Of a stretch of 5,931 nucleotides of DNA, positions 1 to 5,311 are shown piece after piece (within the stretch, counting starts at the first letter, position 1; each line of letters starts with the position of its first letter). Location: contig NZ_DATITZ010000177.1 in assembly GCF_035467215.1 (NCBI RefSeq), positions 1 to 5,931 of the forward strand, written 5' to 3'. The stretch is from Thiocapsa sp035467215 (GTDB lineage: Bacteria; Pseudomonadota; Gammaproteobacteria; Chromatiales; Chromatiaceae). The translations under genes were made by a program, and so were the position numbers. The notes under the pieces were generated by a model. It searched no databases and was not told the origin of the DNA. It saw only the letters and a list, made by a program, of their open reading frames with translations.

Positions 1-359
1 GGGCCGATCTCCGTCGACAGGTTGATCGGCTTGGCCGGCACCGGGTCCGACTCGCCGATCCGCGTCAGCGGCGAGGGATCATCCACCGGGCAGGTCACGC
101 GCTCGGTACCGCCGAAGAACTCGATCAATGGCTTGGGCTCGCTCTTGACGCCCACGCCGAATAAGAGACGAACGAGACCCTCGGGATTCGATGCATCGCC
201 GTCGAGCACCATGACAGGATAGTCCTTTCGCTGCAGAACGGCAGCGATCAAAGCGACCAAGGTGCTTTTGCCGCTTCCCCCTTTGCCGCAGACAAGGATG
301 CGTTTGCGCGCGAGCGCTCGCGTTGACTGATCGATTCTGCGCGTCTGCTCTCTGGCCAT
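1..359 (-). CDS. CooC/MinD-like P-loop ATPase, N-terminal part (cut by left window edge)
   Basis: Translating the minus strand from the ATG at 359 gives 119 residues that stay open to the window edge, so the C-terminus is missing. After an 18-residue charged leader comes a beta strand and a deviant Walker A loop, GKGGSGKST (residues 25-33). Its extra lysine (K26) marks the MinD/ParA/CooC/NifH class of dimerising ATPases. The switch I region follows as VLDGDASN (51-58). The 'D-x-D-x-S-N' form resembles CooC-type proteins, which use ATP to mature or load metal centres, more than chromosome-partitioning ParA. In-frame TGA TGA codons lie upstream of the ATG, and AGAGGT (368-373) sits 8 bases before it, so the start is well supported. 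It lies 87 bases downstream of the metallo-hydrolase gene on the same strand and is probably co-transcribed. The client protein cannot be told from this fragment, and a ferredoxin-containing COG1149-type protein is not excluded because the rest is off the edge. Confidence 0.85.
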   Translation of the reverse strand, partial: MAREQTRRIDQSTRALARKRILVCGKGGSGKSTLVALIAAVLQRKDYPVMVLDGDASNPEGLVRLLFGVGVKSEPKPLIEFFGGTERVTCPVDDPSPLTRIGESDPVPAKPINLSTEIG

Positions 360-394
360 TGTTCGATACCTCTGCTTTGCGAGCCTTGATCATC

Positions 395-431
395 ATGCCG
401 ACCCTGATCCGGTCGGCATCCTCATGCCGAC
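395..431 (-). repeat. Triple 8-mer forming two alternative hairpins between the hydrolase and ATPase genes
   Basis: On the plus strand ATGCCGACC (395-403) is followed by its exact reverse complement GGTCGGCAT (411-419) after 7 bases. A third copy ATGCCGAC (424-431) follows after 4 bases (CCTC). The middle copy can pair with either flank, so in the minus-strand transcript either a tight 8-bp hairpin with a GAGG loop or a 9-bp hairpin with a 7-base loop can form, but not both. There is no U-run, so a classical intrinsic terminator is unlikely. The element lies 16 to 52 bases beyond the hydrolase stop codon and upstream of the ATPase ribosome binding site. Roles as an mRNA processing, stability or translation-control element are inference. 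Confidence 0.55.
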
Positions 432-446
432 GTGGACGCTCGTCGG

Positions 447-1190
447 CTACCCGGGCGCGTTCACCCGTCCGACAAGGTCGATCTCCCGGCCGACGCCGCC
501 GTCGATACAGCGCGCGCCGAACGCATGACGGAACGCGATCTTTGCGGCATCGCCCGTGCAGTGGGTCGGCACCACGTAGGCGACGTCCAGATCCCGTAGC
601 GCGCGAATCGCCCGGTCGATCCCCGCGGCGTCCGAGTACATCAGGTGAAACCCGCCGATGGCCCAATCGATCTTCTTCCCCAGAAGGCGCGAGGCGTGCT
701 CGACGATCCGCTCCATTCCGGGATGTGCACAGCCGCTGATGGCCACCGTGACCCCGTCGGCCTCGATCACCATCGCGTGCTCGGGAGGGTCGCTGTCGAG
801 CATGCCGGTCGAAAAGACGCCCGGGGCAAGCTCCGCGGGGTCGGCGCCGACGACAAGCAACTCGCCGCACAGACCATGAAGATCCTTGATCAGATGCTTC
901 GAGAAACCCTCGTGCACGACGAGGGTCGCTTGGGGATTGACCTCCAAGACGGAGTCCAACCCGCCGATGTGGTCCCAATGCGGGTGTGAGAGAAAGAGCA
1001 GATCGACTGATTCCGGGGCGATGTCGAGCGCGGCCATGTTTTTGAGCAGGACGCGGCCGTTGCTGCCCGTATCGAAAAGGATCGTCCGGTCTGCGACCCG
1101 AATCAGTGCCGCGAAACCCCAAAGGCGCGTTAGGCCCGGGACGCCGGGATAATTGTCGAACAGGATGGTCAGGAGAGAAGGGTCTGTCAT
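447..1190 (-). CDS. MBL-fold metallo-hydrolase, COG1237 type
   Basis: A complete 247-residue protein. The metallo-beta-lactamase signature HPHWDH is at residues 69-74, preceded by LFDTG (38-42). Further likely metal ligands are His156 in SGCAHPG, His182 in GGFHLM and His210 in PTHCTG. The N-terminal WGFAALI and the GCAH / GGFH / HCTG series match the COG1237 branch, which includes proteins annotated as dihydropterin-ribofuranosylaminobenzene-phosphate synthase-like, rather than the glyoxalase II or beta-lactamase branches. It should be a cytoplasmic, probably dinuclear metal hydrolase: no signal peptide is seen. The substrate is unknown. The start is fixed by a strong GAGGAGG ribosome binding site (1197-1203), 6 bases upstream of the ATG. 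It is the first gene of a probable two-gene unit with the CooC-like ATPase downstream, so a link to metal-cofactor or C1/pterin chemistry is possible but inferred from context only. Confidence 0.9.
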   Translation of the reverse strand: MTDPSLLTILFDNYPGVPGLTRLWGFAALIRVADRTILFDTGSNGRVLLKNMAALDIAPESVDLLFLSHPHWDHIGGLDSVLEVNPQATLVVHEGFSKHLIKDLHGLCGELLVVGADPAELAPGVFSTGMLDSDPPEHAMVIEADGVTVAISGCAHPGMERIVEHASRLLGKKIDWAIGGFHLMYSDAAGIDRAIRALRDLDVAYVVPTHCTGDAAKIAFRHAFGARCIDGGVGREIDLVGRVNAPG

Positions 1191-1276
1191 CGGTCGCCTC
1201 CTCGGGCCTCCCGAGACATGGCTCCGGTTGCCCGTGTTGGTGCGGGTCAGTGTTGCGGGAAAGCCGGCTGGTCAAG

Positions 1277-1293
1277 GCCCCGCAGAGCGGGGC
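1277..1293. repeat. Perfect 7-bp GC hairpin (GCCCCGC-AGA-GCGGGGC)
   Basis: The two arms are perfect reverse complements around a 3-base loop, so it should be a very stable hairpin in RNA from either strand. A second small palindrome, CCGAGACTCGG (1298-1308), follows immediately. No T-run follows on either strand, so it is not a classical terminator. It lies about 85 to 100 bases upstream of the hydrolase start and could be in that gene's leader RNA. Confidence 0.5.
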
Positions 1294-1367
1294 GAGACCG
1301 AGACTCGGCATCGAGGGTGCTGATGTCCACGTCGCTGAACTTTAGTGCCCGACTCAGCCGCTGCACA

Positions 1368-1396
1368 TTGATGATTGGCCATCCTCGCCAAATATT
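1368..1396 (+). promoter_or_regulatory. Candidate sigma-70-like promoter with embedded inverted repeat, upstream of the BON gene
   Basis: TTGATG (1368-1373) and AATATT (1391-1396) are separated by 17 bases, each matching four of six consensus positions. The -10 lacks the usual first T. The spacer contains TTGGC (1375-1379) and GCCAA (1387-1391), an inverted repeat with a 7-base gap that could be an operator. This is one of the few AT-rich patches in the region. It is about 165 bases from the BON start codon. Confidence 0.25.
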
Positions 1397-1464
1397 CGGC
1401 CTGTACCGACCGAGGGTTGCGCGCCGTGCGAACGGCCGAGCTCGCGGATCGTCCGGCGGCGTGT

Positions 1465-1493
1465 TTGGATTCACGGACGGGACAGCTTATGGT
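1465..1493 (+). promoter_or_regulatory. Alternative sigma-70-like promoter candidate for the BON gene
   Basis: TTGGAT (1465-1470) and TATGGT (1488-1493) are 17 bases apart. The -10 keeps the important TA...T positions, but the -35 is weak (only TTG matches). Initiation near 1500 would give a leader of about 60 bases containing the hairpin at 1518-1532. Confidence 0.25.
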
Positions 1494-1517
1494 CGTTTCG
1501 ATTCGACCTCTTCGAGC

Positions 1518-1532
1518 GCGCCGCGTCGGCGC
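1518..1532 (+). repeat. 6-bp hairpin in the likely BON leader RNA
   Basis: GCGCCG and CGGCGC flank the 3-base loop CGT. It ends 30 bases before the BON start codon, so it would lie in the 5' leader without covering the ribosome binding region. In a GC-rich genome such a short hairpin can occur by chance. Confidence 0.3.
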
Positions 1533-1562
1533 CTGCATTCTGAATTCCCGACAGCGAGAACC

Positions 1563-2372
1563 ATGCACATGAGAGCGATACGACCGGAGCGCATCTTGAT
1601 GACCTCGGCATTGCTGGCCCTGCTCTCGGCATCGCCCCTACGGGCCGATGCCGATGTCGCAACCGCCGCCAAGGTCGAGACCATCATCGCGCTCAACCAG
1701 CACCTGAGCGGCTATGCGATTCAGGTCCTCTTGCGGGACGGGCGCCTGCGCATCGAGGGGGCGGTTCCGAGCGTCATCGAGCGAACCCTGGCCGAGGATC
1801 TGGCCAACCTGGTGGCCAACGGGGTGCCGGTGGACAACGCGCTCGACGTGAACGCCCCCTTCGCACGGAGCCCGGGGCCACTCACTGCCCGGGTCGAAGA
1901 CCTGGATGTGGCGACGAAGATCCGGGAGCGCCTGGAGTGGCAGATCAGCACGACCGGGCTGGAGGTTTCCGTCGAGATCGACGGGGGAATCGCTCGCCTC
2001 CAGGGTCGCGTCGGATCGCCAGGGGCTTCCGATCGCGTGGCGACAATTGTCGGGACCACCGAAGGGGTTCGCGAGGTCTTCAATTACATCAACGTCGACC
2101 CGGATGTCTTGACCGAGGAGCGTGGGCGACAGGCTGCGGTCGCCGAGGTGAAGCGCTCCGATACCTGGATCGCCGATCGCCTCGGGGCCGTCCTGCGCTA
2201 CGACACCACCGTGAATGCAGGCAGCATGGAGGTGAGCTCGACCGACGGAGTGGTGTTGCTTCGCGGCACCGTCACGTCGCTGGCCGAGCGGCAGGTTGCC
2301 GAGGCACTGGCCGGCGATATCTTGGGCGTGCGCGAGGTAGAATCGCTGCTGAGTTTCGACAGACCCATGTGA
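1563..2372 (+). CDS. Secreted protein with three BON domains
   Basis: A 269-residue protein. Residues 1-29 form a Sec signal peptide: basic start MHMRAIRPER, hydrophobic LMTSALLALLSAS, and likely cleavage after SPLRA or RADA. Three BON domains follow, at about 35-97, 114-180 and 198-267. Each shows a helix, a DG-x-(A/V/L)-x-L-x-G strand turn (for example DGGIARLQGRV at 140-150 and DGVVLLRGTV at 228-237), a second helix and a closing strand (VREVFNYINV, VREVESLLSF). BON domains are thought to bind phospholipid or other periplasmic surfaces, and OsmY is the best-known two-domain example. The protein is therefore probably periplasmic and stress- or envelope-related. ATGs at 1563 and 1569 are both possible starts. 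The ribosome binding site is weak (GCGAGAA upstream), and the signal peptide is intact from either. The frame continues upstream to 1218, but that part does not look like protein. No terminator is obvious after the stop. Confidence 0.88.
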   Translation: MHMRAIRPERILMTSALLALLSASPLRADADVATAAKVETIIALNQHLSGYAIQVLLRDGRLRIEGAVPSVIERTLAEDLANLVANGVPVDNALDVNAPFARSPGPLTARVEDLDVATKIRERLEWQISTTGLEVSVEIDGGIARLQGRVGSPGASDRVATIVGTTEGVREVFNYINVDPDVLTEERGRQAAVAEVKRSDTWIADRLGAVLRYDTTVNAGSMEVSSTDGVVLLRGTVTSLAERQVAEALAGDILGVREVESLLSFDRPM

Positions 2373-2501
2373 TCCTCCCGGAGCGAGCCGATACTGCGGT
2401 CACGCCCCTCGCGGTCCTGCGTTGGTGCCTTTTCGCTTCAGGCCTTGAGCCGTTGGTCGTCTTTGCAGGCGTTCGGGACCTGTCCGCGAGTGACCCATTG
2501 A

Positions 2502-2530
2502 TTATCAGCTATGCTACGGACGCGTATCAT
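2502..2530 (+). promoter_or_regulatory. Candidate sigma-70-like promoter for the SulP transporter gene
   Basis: TTATCA (2502-2507, four of six) and TATCAT (2525-2530, five of six) are separated by exactly 17 bases inside an AT-richer patch of the 264-base gap between the BON and transporter genes. Transcription would begin near 2537 and leave a leader of about 100 bases. Its presence supports independent expression of the transporter. It was found by eye and not tested. The rest of the gap (2373-2501, 2531-2636) shows no gene and no clear terminator. Confidence 0.35.
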
Positions 2531-2636
2531 CGATTGGTCTGACTGCCGACACGTCTTTAACCTAGAGCATAGCTGGCCATTTGCGCACACCGATCGAGTG
2601 CGTGTTCGTTCTCCGATTTCAGCCGGACAAGTCGTT

Positions 2637-4739
2637 ATGATGGAACGCCTGCATCCTGCTCTGCCCTTCTTGCGCTGGTTCCCCATGACTCGGGGGGGCC
2701 TGCGCGACGACATCATTGCCGGAATCACGGTCGCTTTGGTGTTGCTGCCGCAGTCGATGGCGTACGCCCAATTGGCGGGGTTGCCTGTCGTTTACGGGCT
2801 TTACGCATCCTTTATCCCCGTCATCGTTGCGTCGATGTGGGGCTCCTCGAGTCAGCTGCACACCGGCCCGGTGGCGATGCTCTCGTTGATGTCCGCGGCA
2901 GCGATCATTCCCTTCGCCTCACCGGGAAGTGCGAGCTTCATCGAGCTGTCCGTCATGCTGGCCTTGATGGTCGGGGTGCTGCGTCTCGCACTGGGTCTGT
3001 TCAAGCTCGGGGCCATCGTCAACCTGCTGTCGAGCCCCGTGGTCGTGGGCTTCACCAATGCGGCGGCGCTGATCATCGGACTGTCGCAGCTCAGCAAGAT
3101 CATCGGCGTGCCCTTCCCGAGGACGGATTTCTATCTCGCGGATCTGTGGCGCGTCGTGCAGCAGATCGGCGAGACACACTGGCCGACACTGGTCTTCGCG
3201 CTTGCGGCCTTTCTGCTCATAGACGGGCTCAAACGGGTTTCTCCGCGGCTCCCCGGCGTCTTGATCGCCGTACTCGCAACGACCGCCTGGTCGGCCATGA
3301 TCGGCTTCGAGCACAAGTCGAACGTCGGGATCGAGCAGATCCAGGACGTGCCGACGGCGGAGACAATCGAGGCGTACGGCCAGACCGAGATGCGGATCAA
3401 GGCCCTCACTGCGCTCATCGCGGAGCGCAGCCGCGAGGCCGCCCGGCTTGAGCAGGAAGGCGGGATGGAGGCCATCAAACGTGCGGCGGAGTTGTCGGCG
3501 TCGGTGCGTCTCTTCCAGTACGAGCTGGATCAGTCACGCTCGCAAAACAACGCGCGCCGCATCGACCTGCACGCGATCCGCTTGGAAGGCTCGCCGATCC
3601 CGGACGGGCCGATGCTCCTCTTCGCCAAAGGCCAAGTCCCCGAGGGGCTGGCGCGCGACGGTCGGGTCTGGCATTTCGTGGAGACGCGCGACGGAACGGT
3701 GACGCTCTCCTCGGGCGGGGCCGTGGTCGGGGAGATTCCCAAGGGGCTGCCGCAGTTCGCGGTGCCCGAGGTCCACTGGGATCTCATCCTCGCGTTGCTT
3801 CCGGCCGCGATCGTGATGGCCTTGATCGGCTTCATGGAGGCGACCTCGATCTCCAAGGCTATCGCCACTACCACGGGCGAGCGCATCAACGCGGGCAAGG
3901 AGCTCGTCGGACAGGGTCTGGCGAACATCGTCGGCAGCTTCTTCAGCTCCTACACGGTCAGCGGATCCTTCTCGCGATCTGCCGTCGCGGCCAAGACAGG
4001 CGCCAAGACCGGTCTCTTTGCCGTCATCAGCGCGCTGGCGGTGATGGTCTTCCTGCTCTTCTTCACCTCCTACCTCTACAGCCTGCCGCAGGCGGTGCTG
4101 GCGGTGATCGTGATGATGGCCGTCTTCGGCCTGATCCGCGTCGCGCCGCTGGTCCACGCCTGGAAGGTCGACCGCGGCGGTGCGATCGTCGGCATCGTGA
4201 CCTTCCTGGCAACCCTCCTGATGGCCCCGGCAATCGCCGACGGCATTCTCCTCGGCATCGTCCTGACGGTGCTGCTCTATCTCATCAAGAGTATGCGTCC
4301 ACGCGCGGAGATCGTCGCGCGCAAACCCGATGGAACGCTCGGGGGCATCAAGGCGCACAATCTCGCGCCGGTCAGCGAGACGGTCGTGCCGGTGCGCTTC
4401 GACGGCTCGCTGACCTTCTCAACGGTCGCTTACTTCGAGGACATCGTGCTCGAGGCCATCGCCGAGTTTCCGAAGACCAGAGTGATCCTGATCATCGGCA
4501 GCGGGATCAACGAGATCGACGCATCAGGCGAGGAGAAGGTCAACGAAGTCGCCAAACAGCTTCGGGACGCCGGCATCGGGCTCTATTTCAGCGGATTGAA
4601 GCATCAGGTGATGTCCGTCCTCGAGAAAACGGGAATCGTCGATAAGCTCGGACGCGATCACTTCTTTCCGAATAAGGAGTTTGCGCTGAAAGAGCTGCTC
4701 GAGCGTTATGAGGGCGCCTCCGAGCCGCAAGACAAGTGA
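2637..4739 (+). CDS. SulP (SLC26-like) anion transporter with STAS domain and a large inter-repeat insertion
   Basis: A 700-residue inner-membrane protein. The SulP signature begins at GLRDDIIAGITVALVLLPQS (21-40) and continues through MAYAQLAGLPVVYGLYASF. The first half of the membrane domain covers about 24-224. The second half covers about 382-550, including LVGQGLANIVGSFFSSYTVS (423-442) and GSFSRSAVAAKTGA. A cytoplasmic STAS domain spans about 583-690, with the loop EIDASGEE (626-633) where related domains carry D-S/T. Family members move sulfate, bicarbonate, dicarboxylates or other anions, and the substrate cannot be read from sequence. Typical members have 550-600 residues. The excess is an insertion at about 226-360, helical and charged at 240-308 and then beta-rich, between transmembrane segments 7 and 8. 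That loop faces the periplasm in the SLC26 fold. The start was chosen at the MM pair (2637/2640), where the conserved N-terminus begins. The ribosome binding site is weak (CCGGACA). The same frame is open to an ATG at 2511, but residues from there are not SulP-like. Confidence 0.92.
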   Translation: MMERLHPALPFLRWFPMTRGGLRDDIIAGITVALVLLPQSMAYAQLAGLPVVYGLYASFIPVIVASMWGSSSQLHTGPVAMLSLMSAAAIIPFASPGSASFIELSVMLALMVGVLRLALGLFKLGAIVNLLSSPVVVGFTNAAALIIGLSQLSKIIGVPFPRTDFYLADLWRVVQQIGETHWPTLVFALAAFLLIDGLKRVSPRLPGVLIAVLATTAWSAMIGFEHKSNVGIEQIQDVPTAETIEAYGQTEMRIKALTALIAERSREAARLEQEGGMEAIKRAAELSASVRLFQYELDQSRSQNNARRIDLHAIRLEGSPIPDGPMLLFAKGQVPEGLARDGRVWHFVETRDGTVTLSSGGAVVGEIPKGLPQFAVPEVHWDLILALLPAAIVMALIGFMEATSISKAIATTTGERINAGKELVGQGLANIVGSFFSSYTVSGSFSRSAVAAKTGAKTGLFAVISALAVMVFLLFFTSYLYSLPQAVLAVIVMMAVFGLIRVAPLVHAWKVDRGGAIVGIVTFLATLLMAPAIADGILLGIVLTVLLYLIKSMRPRAEIVARKPDGTLGGIKAHNLAPVSETVVPVRFDGSLTFSTVAYFEDIVLEAIAEFPKTRVILIIGSGINEIDASGEEKVNEVAKQLRDAGIGLYFSGLKHQVMSVLEKTGIVDKLGRDHFFPNKEFALKELLERYEGASEPQDK

Positions 4740-4800
4740 CGACCGGAGGCGGTGCGCTGTCGCGAGGCTTGTTTTCGAGGTACCGGAAGGCAACCGCCAG

Positions 4801-4832
4801 CATGCAGGGGCGAATGGATTCGCCCCTGCATG
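4801..4832. terminator. Perfect 14-bp inverted repeat between convergent genes (bidirectional terminator or REP-like element)
   Basis: CATGCAGGGGCGAA (4801-4814) and its exact reverse complement (4819-4832) flank a TGGA loop. The hairpin is very stable from both strands. It sits in the 124-base gap where the transporter gene (plus) and the small membrane gene (minus) converge, 62 bases past the transporter stop codon. There is no T-run on either side, so Rho-independent termination would be atypical. The GGGGCGAAT...ATTCGCCCC core resembles extragenic palindromes dispersed in many bacterial genomes, which cannot be confirmed from one copy. A weaker outer pairing, GGCGGT (4750-4755 approx.) with ACCGCC (4793-4798), could add to the structure. 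Confidence 0.6.
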
Positions 4833-4863
4833 GCGTATTCCCGTGACTCGTCCGGGTTCTCGA

Positions 4864-5283
4864 TCAGTTGGCTTGAATACGAATGTTCCCGGCCGTCGGG
4901 GCCTGCAGAAAGGTCCGCACCACCAGACGCAGACTCAAGGCTTGACGCCGGTTCCAGGGCAGCAGCGTGACCATCCGTGCCATCGGGCAATAGCCGAAGA
5001 GCACCATGGCGCTGGTGCCTGCGAGCTGGATGCCGTGCATCAGACCCGTGGGATCGGCCCGGCCCGCGATGAGCCAGCTCAGGTAGCCGATCCGCACCTG
5101 CACCGGGAAGGCAGCGAGACCTTGCGGGTCGAGACCGCCTTCGCGGATCCAGAAGTGCAGGGTCTGGATCAGGGTGAGGACGATGACCGGCGTGAAGCCG
5201 AGCGGGCAGCCCGAGAGTGCCTGCACGAGCAGAACGGCGCTCGCCAGCCAGTACCACCATGCCGTGTCGTGTGTTTGTTTCAT
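4864..5283 (-). CDS. Small uncharacterised membrane protein, partner of the methyltransferase
   Basis: A 139-residue protein with no family I can name firmly. It has three or four likely membrane segments: about 9-26 (WWYWLASAVLLVQALSG), 28-46 (GFTPVIVLTLIQTLHFWI), 62-74 (shorter, IGYLSWLIAG) and 82-105 (HGIQLAGTSAMVLFGY). Two Cys-Pro pairs lie at segment ends, Cys26 in SGCPLG and Cys99 in FGYCPMAR. Histidines 43 and 83 fall in or beside membrane segments. The C-terminus LLPWNRRQALSLRLVVRTF is basic and looks cytoplasmic or surface-bound. The start at 5283 is supported by a GGAGA ribosome binding site (5291-5295). The longer frame from 5325 would overlap the preceding gene and puts a polar stretch before MKQTHD. 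It begins 29 bases after the methyltransferase stop on the same strand, so the two are very likely one operon. Function unknown. Confidence 0.75.
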   Translation of the reverse strand: MKQTHDTAWWYWLASAVLLVQALSGCPLGFTPVIVLTLIQTLHFWIREGGLDPQGLAAFPVQVRIGYLSWLIAGRADPTGLMHGIQLAGTSAMVLFGYCPMARMVTLLPWNRRQALSLRLVVRTFLQAPTAGNIRIQAN

Positions 5284-5290
5284 TGGGTTG

Positions 5291-5295
5291 TCTCC
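5291..5295 (-). promoter_or_regulatory. Ribosome binding site deciding the membrane protein start
   Basis: On the minus strand GGAGA lies about 7 to 8 bases upstream of the ATG at 5283, inside the 28-base spacer after the methyltransferase stop. It favours this ATG over the in-frame ATG at 5325, which lies inside the upstream gene. Confidence 0.6.
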
Positions 5296-5311
5296 GATGT
5301 GTTGAAGCCGA

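Larger units (their letters stand above)
1191..1562. other. Divergent intergenic region (372 bases)
   Basis: This region separates the minus-strand hydrolase from the plus-strand BON gene. No convincing protein is encoded: the open frame that extends the BON gene leftward gives Arg/Ser-rich, low-order sequence typical of non-coding GC-rich DNA, and the minus-strand frames look the same. It contains the hydrolase ribosome binding site, a 7-bp hairpin (1277-1293), two weak promoter-like pairs reading rightward, a small inverted repeat GGTCG/CGACC (1491-1495 and 1504-1508), and a 6-bp hairpin (1518-1532) close to the BON start. I found no convincing promoter for the hydrolase on the minus strand. 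Confidence 0.7.

Noticed and set aside
626..631. Idea that the hydrolase is a classical beta-lactamase or glyoxalase II
   Set aside because: There is no signal peptide, and the GCAH / GGFH / HCTG motif series fits the COG1237 branch instead.
79..1311. Long 410-residue minus-strand open frame spanning the hydrolase and ATPase genes
   Set aside because: It is Arg/Gly/Pro-rich with no motif and overlaps two genes with clear family signatures in other frames. It is a GC-bias shadow.
1339..1367. Possible minus-strand promoter for the hydrolase (TAAAGT with TGTGCA 17 bases upstream)
   Set aside because: The -35 matches only three of six positions and the -10 four of six. This is no better than chance for a region of this size.
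1218..1562. Leftward extension of the BON gene frame (about 115 extra residues)
   Set aside because: The residues are Arg/Ser/Gly-rich without motifs, and they would bury a clear signal peptide in the middle of the protein.
2511..2636. Earlier in-frame ATG for the SulP gene (42 extra residues)
   Set aside because: The added residues do not resemble SulP N-termini, and the start would fall inside the promoter candidate 2502-2530. The MM pair at 2637 precedes the conserved start of the domain.
3534..4358. 274-residue minus-strand open frame inside the SulP gene
   Set aside because: Its Asp/Arg/His-rich sequence is the antisense of strongly conserved membrane segments, and no motif is seen.
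4752..4970. Short plus-strand frame with a GTG start and a GGAGG just upstream
   Set aside because: The ribosome binding site looks good, but the product has no structure or motif, runs through the palindrome and overlaps the membrane protein gene on the other strand.
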